Assembly (NCBI GenBank): GCA_964519835.1
Contig: CAZFLD010000128.1
Span: 1 to 7,998, forward strand
Length of the DNA: 7,998 nucleotides
DNA from: CAZFLD01 sp964519835
GTDB taxonomy: Bacteria; Spirochaetota; Spirochaetia; DSM-27196; CAZFLD01
Direction of reading: 5' to 3'
The notes under the pieces were generated by a model. That model did no database searches. It saw only the letters and a program-made list of their open reading frames with translations, and was not told the origin of the DNA. The position numbers were made by a program, and so were the translations under genes. Below, piece after piece: positions 1 through 6,317 of the stretch. How positions within the stretch are numbered: position 1 is the first letter of the stretch; every line of letters begins with the position of its first letter.

Positions 1-2
1 TC

Positions 3-701
3 CCAGATCTCTTGCCGCAGACGTTCTCGCTACGCGGCTGGCAGTATGTGCTAAACCCGCAGGCTCGGGTCTTGCAGGCGGCCTTTACGAGTCTTTTTAT
101 CGCGCTGACGGTGACGTTCCTCTGCGCCGTTCTGGGCATTCCGGCCGGACGGGCCCTGGCGACCGCGGGACGGCGGACAAAACCGCTCATGGAGTTCTTG
201 GTGTTGGCCCCGCTGGTTGTTCCCGGACTGGCAGTGTTGATGGGAGTGCAGATCACCTTCATTCGTTTGGGACTCTCGGACACCGTGGCCGGGGTGATTG
301 TCGCCCACCTCCTGCCGGCTCTGCCGTATATGATTTTAGTGCTCTCGGGTGTATTCGCGAACTTCGACAAGGACTACGAGCTTCAAGCGCGAACCCTCGG
401 CGCCACCGGTCCGGCCGTCTTTTTCCACGTAACACTGCCGTTGATCCGACCCGGACTGGCGGCGGGAAGTCTGTTTGTGTTCTTGATCTCTTGGTCGCAG
501 TACATTCTCACGCTCCTGGTCGGTGGCGGCAGAGTCTTAACAATACCGGTGTTGTTGTTTTCGTTTGCAACGTCCGGCGACAGGACGCTCACCGCAGTGC
601 TTAGTACGATCTTCTTGCTGCCGCCGATTGTGATACTCGTGTTCACCGGCAAATACTTAAGCGGCCGGTCGCGTGCACTCACCGGGCTGGGGAACATATA
701 G
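3..701 (+). CDS. ABC importer permease, 5'-truncated by window edge
   Basis: Inner-membrane permease subunit of a binding-protein-dependent ABC importer (BPD_transp_1 family); only its C-terminal about 232 residues are in view. The reading frame is open to the window's first bases, so the true start lies upstream and the TTG at 12 is not a convincing start. Counting from that TTG codon, hydrophobic segments lie near residues 21-50, 59-81, 92-115, 150-170 and 194-214. The EAA loop that docks on the ATPase is clear at about 121-147: YELQARTLGATG, then a spacer and TLPLIRPG. This layout resembles second permeases (or second halves of fused permeases) of the spermidine/putrescine, iron, thiamine and YnjC type. 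Fifteen bases separate its stop from the ATPase gene, so the two should work together. The substrate cannot be read: no binding protein is visible and it probably lies upstream. Confidence 0.88.
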   Translation, partial: PDLLPQTFSLRGWQYVLNPQARVLQAAFTSLFIALTVTFLCAVLGIPAGRALATAGRRTKPLMEFLVLAPLVVPGLAVLMGVQITFIRLGLSDTVAGVIVAHLLPALPYMILVLSGVFANFDKDYELQARTLGATGPAVFFHVTLPLIRPGLAAGSLFVFLISWSQYILTLLVGGGRVLTIPVLLFSFATSGDRTLTAVLSTIFLLPPIVILVFTGKYLSGRSRALTGLGNI

Positions 702-716
702 GACGGCCGGGAGAAT

Positions 717-1799
717 ATGAAACGTTTGTCCCTCGATCACATCAACAAAAACTTCGGCCGCATTACCGCGGTTAACAAGCTCAGTCTGCGTGCCGAGGCG
801 GGCGAGCTAATCACTCTGCTTGGCCCCTCCGGATGTGGCAAGACAACCACACTAAAGATCATCGCCGGTCTCGAGCAACCCACAAGCGGCAGCGTGGTTC
901 TTGGCGATCGGGACATTACGAGAGAGCGCCCCGAGCGCCGCAGTGCCGTGCTCGTGTTTCAGAGGCCGTTGCTATTCCCGTTTATGACCGTTGCGGAGAA
1001 CGTGGCGTTTGGTCTCCGCATGAAACGAGTCTCCCGAGGCGAGACCTCCCGTCGCGTGGCCGACATGCTCTCTCTTGTGCAGTTGCAGGGCTTCGGCCGC
1101 CGGCGGCCGTCTGAGCTGTCGGGGGGGCAGCAACAACGAGTTGCCTTGGCGCGGGCGCTTGTTCTTCGTCCTGATGTGCTTCTCTTGGACGAACCGCTAT
1201 CAAATCTCGACGAGAGCCTTCGGGATGAGATGCGGGATCTTGTTCGCACGGTGCACCGTCGCGCAGGCGTGACAACGGTGTTTGTGACACACGACCAGGA
1301 GGAGGCCACCGTTCTGTCGGACCGAATCGGTCTTATGATAGAGGGGCGTTTGATACAGTTCGCTGATCCGCGGGAACTCTATGAAAAGCCGGCCAGTGTT
1401 GAGATTGCCTCGTTTTTGGGGAACAGAAACCACATACCCGGCGAGAAGCGCGGCAGTGTTGTGCACACGGTCGTGGGAAAGATCCATCACCGCTGTGACG
1501 GGGTCCCCGACGGACCGGTGCACGTCTTGATCCGCCCGGAAGCAATACAGTTCGCCCGTCGGCCGCGCAATTCCATTGAAGCAACTATCAAAGACCACAA
1601 GTACCTCGGCACGCATAGCCGGTGTGTTGCCGCGGCTGGTGATCGATTTTTGGACATAATAGGGGACGCGGGCATCGCTGGATCAGTAGATTCCCGGGTG
1701 TGGTTGTATATGCCGGCAGACCGGCTGTGGTTAGTGCAAAGAGATCCGACGGCAGGGTCTCGCGATCAGGGGGAGCAGAGTGGCAAAAACGGACTTTGA
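717..1799 (+). CDS. ABC importer ATP-binding protein (PotA/CysA/UgpC-like, with C-terminal TOBE-like region)
   Basis: Cytoplasmic ATPase powering the importer whose permease precedes it. All nucleotide-binding motifs are present: Walker A GPSGCGKTT (residues 36-44), Q-loop Gln82 in VFQRPLLFPF, signature LSGGQQQR (134-141), Walker B VLLLDEP (154-160) with Asp158 and Glu159, D-loop SNLD (162-165) and switch His192 in VTHDQEEA. Residues from about 240 to 345 form a TOBE-like regulatory or substrate-sensing region, including VLIRPEAI. At 360 residues the length fits the MalK/PotA/CysA class rather than the short (about 220) YnjD type. The ATG at 717 follows GGGAG at 709-713, a rather close spacing. 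The 3' end overlaps the next gene by 20 bases, suggesting coupled translation. The family fixes the mechanism but not the substrate; polyamine, ferric iron, thiamine, sulfate or sugar-phosphate transport are all possible. Confidence 0.93.
   Translation: MKRLSLDHINKNFGRITAVNKLSLRAEAGELITLLGPSGCGKTTTLKIIAGLEQPTSGSVVLGDRDITRERPERRSAVLVFQRPLLFPFMTVAENVAFGLRMKRVSRGETSRRVADMLSLVQLQGFGRRRPSELSGGQQQRVALARALVLRPDVLLLDEPLSNLDESLRDEMRDLVRTVHRRAGVTTVFVTHDQEEATVLSDRIGLMIEGRLIQFADPRELYEKPASVEIASFLGNRNHIPGEKRGSVVHTVVGKIHHRCDGVPDGPVHVLIRPEAIQFARRPRNSIEATIKDHKYLGTHSRCVAAAGDRFLDIIGDAGIAGSVDSRVWLYMPADRLWLVQRDPTAGSRDQGEQSGKNGL
1768..1775 (+). promoter_or_regulatory. Shine-Dalgarno site for the flavoprotein gene, inside the ATPase gene
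   Basis: The purine run AGGGGGAG ends four bases before the GTG at 1780. It lies in the last codons of the ATPase gene. It supports the GTG start and fits translation of the two overlapping genes being linked. Confidence 0.6.
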
Positions 1800-3303
1800 T
1801 GTGATTGTTATCGGAGGCGGTTCCGGTGGACTTGTTTCAGCGGTTGGCTGTGCCGGCTTCGGCATGAAGACGCTCCTGGTGGAGAAGGAGCATCTCGGCG
1901 GCGATTGTTTGTACTACGGTTGTGTGCCGAGCAAGACACTTCTCAAGTCGGCGGCCGTCTACCATGCCGCCGGCGAGGCAGCGCGGTTTGGCTTGCCGGC
2001 AATGGAGCGACCGCCTGTTTCTATGGCCGAGATTACGAATCGTGTGCAAAAAGTCATCGCGGATATCGCGGTGCACGATTCGCCCGAGGCCTTTCGCGAA
2101 CGTGGCGTCCACGTGGAGATAGGCTCCTCCAAGTTCGTGGGGGAGCGGGAGATCGAGCTCAACGGGCGCGTGCTTTCGGCGAAGAGCTTTGTGTTGGCTA
2201 CGGGAAGCAGGCCACGGAGCCTTCCGATTCCGGGCCTCGAGGAGGCCGGCTACCTCACAAACATCGATATCTTCTCGCTTACCGAGCTTCCGGCGAGGGT
2301 CGTCACCATCGGCGCCGGTCCGATTGGGATTGAGATGAGTCAGGCCCTATCCCGCCTCGGGGCCAAGGTCACCGTCTTGGATATTGCGCCGCAGATCTTG
2401 CCACGGGAGGATGCCGATATGGCGGCCGTTGTTCGAGCCCGGCTCGACGGTGAGGGTCTGTTTTTCGCCCTCGGCGTAAAGGTCCTGCGCGTGGAAAAGG
2501 ACGGTGCGGCAAAGCGCGTAGTCATCGAAGAAGACGGTGGTGAGAAATCGATCGAAGCCGACGCGATAATCATGGCCGCCGGCCGCGCCGGCAACACGGA
2601 CGACCTGGACTTGGAGAAGGCCGGTGTGACGGTCGAGAAGAGCTTTGTACCCGTGGATGCGGGCCTGAAAACGAGCAACAAGCACATCCTCGGGGTGGGC
2701 GATGTAAACGGTCGTTACTTGTTTACCCACGTCGCGGCTGCAGAGGCCTCTGTTGCAGTAAGACGCCTCGCCTTCCACCTGCCCGCCAAGATGTCCTACA
2801 CCAACGTCCCGTGGGTCACGTACACCGACCCGGAGTTGGCCTCGGTCGGTTACAACGAGATGGCGGCCAAGGAGGCCGGCATCTTGTACACCGTGGAGAA
2901 GCAAAGCTACGACGCAAACGACCGGGCCCGGGCCGAGGGCGAGGCCGAGGGTCTGGTAAAGGTTCTTCTCGACAAAAAAGGCCGTGTTATCGGAAGCCAG
3001 ATTGCGGGCTACCACGCGGGGGACGTGCTCCTCCCGGCCACCTACGCGGTGACCGGCAAGTGGAAGATCAAGGGCTTACTGGATCCGATTATTGCTTACC
3101 CGACGCTCGGCGAGCTTCCCAAGAAAGTTGCCTCCGGGTATTACGGGCCCCGACTTTTTAACGACAAGGTGCGGAAGCTACTCCGGTTCTTCTTTAGGCA
3201 CCGAGGGACCGGCGCGCCGGTACAAGACGACGGCGCAGGCTCCCCGCATGGTGGCGGAGGCGAATCCACGCACGGCGGCGCCGACGCTGCGACCAAGGTT
3301 TAG
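1780..3303 (+). CDS. FAD-dependent pyridine nucleotide-disulfide oxidoreductase (lipoamide dehydrogenase / mercuric reductase-like)
   Basis: Class I flavoprotein disulfide reductase, 507 residues, expected to move electrons from NAD(P)H through FAD to a redox-active cysteine pair. Visible in order: FAD-binding GGGSGG (12-17); active-site cysteines Cys43 and Cys48 in GGDCLYYGCVPSK; ATGSRP (140-145); the NAD(P) motif GAGPIGIE (178-185) with Asp201 at the end of the next strand, which favours NADH; the second FAD motif GVGDV (305-309); and a dimerisation domain from about 342. Where lipoamide dehydrogenase and glutathione reductase carry the His-Pro acid-base motif, this protein has Tyr440 in AYPTLGE. 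It also lacks a mercuric-reductase-like C-terminal cysteine pair. It is therefore probably neither a housekeeping lipoamide dehydrogenase nor a true MerA. The last 35 or so residues are a Gly/His/Asp/Ala-rich tail. The GTG start has a good ribosome site. The VTT gene follows after 10 bases; such oxidoreductases are known fused to VTT domains. The electron acceptor is unknown. Confidence 0.92.
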   Translation: MAKTDFDVIVIGGGSGGLVSAVGCAGFGMKTLLVEKEHLGGDCLYYGCVPSKTLLKSAAVYHAAGEAARFGLPAMERPPVSMAEITNRVQKVIADIAVHDSPEAFRERGVHVEIGSSKFVGEREIELNGRVLSAKSFVLATGSRPRSLPIPGLEEAGYLTNIDIFSLTELPARVVTIGAGPIGIEMSQALSRLGAKVTVLDIAPQILPREDADMAAVVRARLDGEGLFFALGVKVLRVEKDGAAKRVVIEEDGGEKSIEADAIIMAAGRAGNTDDLDLEKAGVTVEKSFVPVDAGLKTSNKHILGVGDVNGRYLFTHVAAAEASVAVRRLAFHLPAKMSYTNVPWVTYTDPELASVGYNEMAAKEAGILYTVEKQSYDANDRARAEGEAEGLVKVLLDKKGRVIGSQIAGYHAGDVLLPATYAVTGKWKIKGLLDPIIAYPTLGELPKKVASGYYGPRLFNDKVRKLLRFFFRHRGTGAPVQDDGAGSPHGGGGESTHGGADAATKV

Positions 3304-3307
3304 GAGG
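3302..3307 (+). promoter_or_regulatory. Strong Shine-Dalgarno that fixes the VTT gene start
   Basis: AGGAGG begins within the TAG stop codon (3301-3303) of the flavoprotein gene and lies six bases before ATG 3314. This near-consensus site decides the VTT start against the far upstream in-frame ATG at 3092. It also places termination and re-initiation next to each other. Confidence 0.8.
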
Positions 3308-3313
3308 CAACAC

Positions 3314-4054
3314 ATGGCGAGCAAAAAAAGCACTCTTCGAATAATTGTTGTTGCGCTTGTAATAGTCGGCCTGTTCGTAGCCGGAATCGTTTTCGACCTT
3401 GCCCGCTACCTTCGGTTGGCGCTGGACTGGGTTGTCGGTCTGGGCGCCGTTGGCGTGATCGTCTTTATCGCGCTCTACATCGGCACTGCGGTCTTGCTTA
3501 TTCCGGGATCCATTCTCACGCTTGGTGCGGGCGCCGTGTACGGGATCTTGTGGGGAACGATCTGGGTCTCCATCGCCTCGACTCTTGCAGCCACCGTAGC
3601 GTTTCTGCTTGGGCGCTATCTTCTTCGCGACTGGGTAAGCAGCAAGCTCGCCCGTAGCAAAAACCTTGCAGCGATAGACGACGCGATAGGCCGCGAGGGC
3701 GGGAAGATCGTTTTTTTCCTTCGGCTCTCGCCCTTGTTCCCCTACAGCGTCTCCAACTACATCTACTCGTTAACAAAGGTAAAGCTGAGCCACTACATCC
3801 TCGCTTCTTGGGCGGGCATGTTGCCGGGCACACTGATGTACGTGTACATCGGATCCTTGGCGAACACCTTGGCACAGGTCGGTGCCGGCGGGCGAGAGAC
3901 CACGGTCCTGGAGTGGGTGCTTCGTGGCGTCGGACTTGTGGCAACGGTCTTTGTAACCATCTATGTGACGCGTTTGGCCAAAAAGGCGATCAAATCCCGC
4001 GTGCCCGGTACCGAGCAGCCCGTGAGCGAGGGCGACGCCCTGTCGGGCGCCTAG
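3314..4054 (+). CDS. VTT-domain (TVP38/TMEM64, DedA-like) membrane protein
   Basis: Polytopic inner-membrane protein of 246 residues in the VTT/'SNARE-associated' superfamily, which includes E. coli YdjX/YdjZ and the DedA proteins. Hydrophobic segments: 9-28, about 44-63, 64-100 (two re-entrant or membrane stretches), 160-184 and 203-220. Family marks are LIPGSILTLGAG (62-73), the Gly/Ala-rich segment ending FLLGRYLLR (97-105), FFLRLSPLFPYSVSNYIYS (134-152) with its Arg137 and Pro140/Pro143, and the WAGMLPGTLMYVYIGS stretch (166-181). Eukaryotic and some bacterial relatives act as lipid scramblases or undecaprenyl-phosphate flippases; whether this one does is inference. Both flanks carry soluble oxidoreductase genes, and the spacing (10 bases before, 12 after) implies one operon. 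An alternative upstream start would prepend 74 Arg/Pro-rich residues that are only the out-of-frame reading of the flavoprotein gene. Confidence 0.9.
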   Translation: MASKKSTLRIIVVALVIVGLFVAGIVFDLARYLRLALDWVVGLGAVGVIVFIALYIGTAVLLIPGSILTLGAGAVYGILWGTIWVSIASTLAATVAFLLGRYLLRDWVSSKLARSKNLAAIDDAIGREGGKIVFFLRLSPLFPYSVSNYIYSLTKVKLSHYILASWAGMLPGTLMYVYIGSLANTLAQVGAGGRETTVLEWVLRGVGLVATVFVTIYVTRLAKKAIKSRVPGTEQPVSEGDALSGA

Positions 4055-4066
4055 GCAGAGTTTCCG

Positions 4067-5224
4067 GTGCGCCTCGACGAGCTCGTCGACCACTACCTTT
4101 TTGATCCCATCCGGCAACTCCGTCGGGAGATTGAGGCCGAGCCGTCCCGGCGTAGCTATGTTCTGCGCCTGCCACCGGCCGAAGCCGGCGTTGGTGCGGC
4201 GTCCTCCCGAGGCGCGAGCTACGGCGCGCGCGACGCGAAAAACAACCAGGAGAATGACAACCAGGCGGAGAACAACCAGGCGGACCTACTTGCCCGTCGT
4301 CTCGCCCGCGCGGGATTAAAAAGCTTCGCGCGGGACTTGCGGGCCGAGGGCACCTACCTCCTGCGTCTTGTCGACAGTCCCGCGGCTGCACGGCTGAGAT
4401 CGAACACGCGTCCGACACGAGTCGACGCCGAGCCGAGCGGGCCGTATGGCCTTGGACCAAACGACGGCATTGTGATTACCGGCTTTGCTTCGGGAATCGG
4501 ACGCGCGTTGGCCTCGGTTGCGGCCCGGAGGGGCCTCCATGTCGTTGGCTTGGATATCGACGCAGCCGGGGGCAAACGCGTCGAGAACGCCACCTATATT
4601 CCCTGCGACCTCGCAAATCCACAGTCCGTGGATGAGGCATGCGCCCTTGTTGGAGCATCGACCGTTCCGCGGCTGCTTTTCCTAAACGCCGGCATTAACG
4701 CCTTCGGCCGTTTTTGTGACTTGCCGATCGAAGCCATTGACCGAGTGGCCCGCGTGAACTTGCTTGGGCATTTGCGCCTGACCGAGGGCCTGCTCCAAGG
4801 TGGGGCACTCCGCGGAATTGTCTGCCTTTCGAGCTTGTCTTATTGGGTTGGCTACCCCGGTGCCGCGGTGTACAGCGCAACAAAGTCCGCGCTTGCCGAG
4901 TTGGCGGAGTTCGCTACCACTCGCCTGCATCTGGCCGGCATGGCCGTATTCCCGGGGCCCACCAACACGCGGCACGCTTCTCGCTATTCGCCCCTAGGCC
5001 GTAGCCCAGCCGGTGGAGACATCGACGCCGGGAGCAAGAGGATGGATCCCAAAGTCTTGGCGGAAAGGGTATTTGCAGGCCTTGACAAGGGGAGTGGCCG
5101 GGTCGTCCCGTCGGCGGGTCTCCGTGTTTTTGCGCTGTTCGCGCGGCTGTTTCCCGGAATTGCATCGAGTGTCATGAGGCGAAGCCTGCTGGACAAACTC
5201 CCGGCCGGGGAGACCTTGGAGTAA
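4067..5224 (+). CDS. Short-chain dehydrogenase/reductase with unusual N-terminal extension
   Basis: NAD(P)-dependent oxidoreductase with a classical SDR domain at about residues 134-345: cofactor loop TGFASGIG (138-145), Asp163 at the end of the second strand (suggesting NAD(H)), LNAG (206-209), Asn231, catalytic Ser256, and YSATK giving Tyr269 and Lys273 with the normal 13-residue Ser-Tyr spacing, then FPGPTNT (295-301). Ahead of it lie about 130 residues I do not recognise: charged, Arg-rich, with an Asn/Gln-rich three-unit repeat at 59-73. The GTG at 4067 is the only start after the in-frame stop at 4052-4054 that precedes the whole extension, but its Shine-Dalgarno is weak. The only other usable start I see before the cofactor loop is a TTG at 4337 (residue 91). 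A GTG at 4472 is just two codons before the loop threonine, too late. Some extension is therefore real. The substrate is unknown; 12 bases separate it from the VTT gene. Confidence 0.85.
   Translation: MRLDELVDHYLFDPIRQLRREIEAEPSRRSYVLRLPPAEAGVGAASSRGASYGARDAKNNQENDNQAENNQADLLARRLARAGLKSFARDLRAEGTYLLRLVDSPAAARLRSNTRPTRVDAEPSGPYGLGPNDGIVITGFASGIGRALASVAARRGLHVVGLDIDAAGGKRVENATYIPCDLANPQSVDEACALVGASTVPRLLFLNAGINAFGRFCDLPIEAIDRVARVNLLGHLRLTEGLLQGGALRGIVCLSSLSYWVGYPGAAVYSATKSALAELAEFATTRLHLAGMAVFPGPTNTRHASRYSPLGRSPAGGDIDAGSKRMDPKVLAERVFAGLDKGSGRVVPSAGLRVFALFARLFPGIASSVMRRSLLDKLPAGETLE
4241..4285 (+). repeat. Three-copy 15-base in-frame tandem repeat
   Basis: Three adjoining 15-base units (4241-4255, 4256-4270, 4271-4285) each contain the core ACAACCAGG. 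They keep the frame of the SDR gene and encode NNQEN, DNQAE and NNQAD. The second and third units differ only in their first and last bases; the first is more diverged. The tract probably forms a flexible polar linker inside the N-terminal extension, and its copy number could vary between strains. Confidence 0.85.
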
Positions 5225-5243
5225 GAGCCGCCCGCCGCGGCTC
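5225..5243. terminator. Candidate bidirectional terminator hairpin
   Basis: A perfect 7-base-pair GC-rich inverted repeat, GAGCCGC and GCGGCTC around a CCGCC loop, starts on the base after the SDR stop codon. It lies between convergent genes, 27 bases from the DUF547 stop, so it could stop transcription from both sides. No run of T follows on the + strand (GTTCG) and only a weak TTACT on the - strand, so it is not a textbook intrinsic terminator. Confidence 0.5.
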
Positions 5244-5270
5244 GTTCGCTCCGCTGATGCCGGCTGCCCG

Positions 5271-6095
5271 CTACGGTGCGTTTAGGGACCAGTCGTATTC
5301 GTAGTTGATACGGCCGTCGAAGTCTCGAATCCGGCCCGCAAGCCCTCGGTCCGCGTAGTCTAGAAGGTGGTCGATAACCGACTCTTCCGAACCACCAAAA
5401 TCCGCCTGGAACCAGTCGTAGATGCTCGAGAGGGTCATGCGGTTTCCGCTGACCGAGACACCACGCGGATGGTTGATGTACGTCTCCGCGCCTTCCGCCA
5501 TGGCTTGTTCTACGTTTGCAGCCGTTAGCGCTTCGGCGTACAAGTCCGGGCATCCGATGCTCGCGCAGTTGATCACGTAGTGAATGCGAGGATCCTGCCA
5601 TATTGGACGGATGACCCGGTGCTCGATGTCGTTGAGTGTCACGGGCGTGTCTTCAACCTCCACAAGGTGAGCGTCCCACGGACCGTTGCGAAACGCGCCC
5701 GAGATATCGATGTCGCGGATTGTTTCCACCGGGTAGTGATCGAGGATCACACGGATCGTCAGGGCATTGTACAGGTTGAGCCAGAACGCCAGCTGCTCGT
5801 CTCGGTTTAGGTCGCCGACCGGTACCTGTTGGAGACCATCGACATAGGAAGCCAGGGTCTGGTGATCTTGCTCCGAAACGTCTCCATAGCTGATACGCGC
5901 GACCCCGCTCGGGTGATCACGGATGAGATAGCGATCGATAAACTCGTCCCAGTCCGAGTGGTCGATCGTCCTTGTAGAGTTTGGATTATGCGGCTCCCAC
6001 CTGTCCCATAGCTCGGCCTGAGGGTGGCCGGCGACAAACCCCGCAGGTAACAGCGTCATCAGAAAAATAAACCCACCGATTGCTTTGCGCTTCAT
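5271..6095 (-). CDS. Secreted DUF547 family protein
   Basis: A 274-residue protein of the DUF547 family, function unknown. Counting from the ATG at 6095, residues 1-23 form a signal peptide: MKRK, a hydrophobic core (6-20), and a likely signal peptidase I site after VAG23. The mature protein should be periplasmic or exported. Family marks: QLAFWLNLYNALTIRVILDH (101-120), GPWDA (138-142), TLNDIEHRVIRP (153-164), DPRIHYVINCASIGCPDL (168-185) with Cys177 and Cys182, and ETYINHP (204-210). The two cysteines and the histidines hint at a thiol or metal site, but that is inference. The start choice rests on GGAGG (minus strand, 6104-6100): four bases to the second of two ATG codons (6095), only one to the first (6098). 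A longer reading to 6266 adds a basic stretch without signal character. The gene stands alone, convergent with the SDR operon and divergent from the channel gene. Confidence 0.9.
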   Translation of the reverse strand: MKRKAIGGFIFLMTLLPAGFVAGHPQAELWDRWEPHNPNSTRTIDHSDWDEFIDRYLIRDHPSGVARISYGDVSEQDHQTLASYVDGLQQVPVGDLNRDEQLAFWLNLYNALTIRVILDHYPVETIRDIDISGAFRNGPWDAHLVEVEDTPVTLNDIEHRVIRPIWQDPRIHYVINCASIGCPDLYAEALTAANVEQAMAEGAETYINHPRGVSVSGNRMTLSSIYDWFQADFGGSEESVIDHLLDYADRGLAGRIRDFDGRINYEYDWSLNAP

Positions 6096-6099
6096 CATG

Positions 6100-6104
6100 C
6101 CTCC
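6100..6104 (-). promoter_or_regulatory. Shine-Dalgarno site for the DUF547 gene
   Basis: GGAGG on the minus strand directly precedes the doubled ATG at 6098 and 6095. The spacing favours the second ATG, which also begins the signal peptide. Confidence 0.6.
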
Positions 6105-6280
6105 GTGTCTACCGTCGTTGACTTGTTCTATAGCCATGCTGAATATAGTCATCCATCGCTGCCGCCGGCGATGTTTTCCTGATAAAACTTGTCGGTTTGC
6201 TCTCGCAGGCCGGCCCGGGCGCATAAAGCGATCGCCGGGCTCCGTGGCGGCCCCTTTGGGGGACATCTCCGGATACCGGC

Positions 6281-6309
6281 TTGCGTGGTTGCACCACAGA
6301 CCCTATGCT
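6281..6309 (+). promoter_or_regulatory. Candidate sigma-70-type promoter for the channel gene
   Basis: TTGCGT (6281-6286), a 17-base spacer and TATGCT (6304-6309) make a moderate match. Transcription would start at about 6316, almost at the ATG at 6318, giving a nearly leaderless message. That fits the lack of a good Shine-Dalgarno there. The boxes are far from consensus and may be chance. Confidence 0.3.
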
Positions 6310-6317
6310 TGAGCGCC

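Larger units (their letters stand above)
6096..6317. promoter_or_regulatory. Divergent intergenic region, expected to hold promoters for both neighbours
   Basis: This 222-base region separates two divergently transcribed genes, so at least two promoters should lie here. It holds several small inverted repeats: GTTTT/AAAAC at 6173-6177 and 6184-6188, GCCCGG/CCGGGC at 6213-6218 and 6235-6240, and CCCC/GGGG at 6251-6254 and 6258-6261. Any could be an operator or chance in GC-rich DNA. No clear minus-strand promoter stands out. A weak + strand match is TTGACT (6118-6123), 17 bases, GAATAT (6141-6146). Confidence 0.4.

Noticed and set aside
2347..3015. 222-codon open frame antisense to the flavoprotein gene
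   Set aside because: It lies wholly inside a gene with complete family motifs, its product shows no recognisable domain, and long antisense frames are common in GC-rich genes.
3092..3313. Upstream in-frame extension of the VTT gene from ATG 3092
   Set aside because: It overlaps the flavoprotein gene out of frame and encodes an Arg/Pro-rich stretch, while ATG 3314 has a strong AGGAGG site six bases before it.
4984..5601. 205-codon minus-strand frame across the SDR 3' end, the hairpin and the DUF547 gene
   Set aside because: It overlaps two well-supported genes and the intergenic hairpin, and its product looks like compositional noise.
6213..6240. Inverted repeat GCCCGG/CCGGGC as a riboswitch or operator
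   Set aside because: A six-base GC stem with a 16-base loop is easily found by chance; I see no conserved riboswitch core around it.
6096..6266. Longer N-terminus for the DUF547 protein
   Set aside because: The GGAGG site and the signal peptide both point to the ATG at 6095; the extra residues are basic and unlike a secreted protein's start.
6189..6317. TTG-initiated extension of the channel protein
   Set aside because: The added residues are Arg/Pro/Cys-rich with no ribosome site and lie in the divergent promoter region; ATG 6318 gives a normal MthK-like length.
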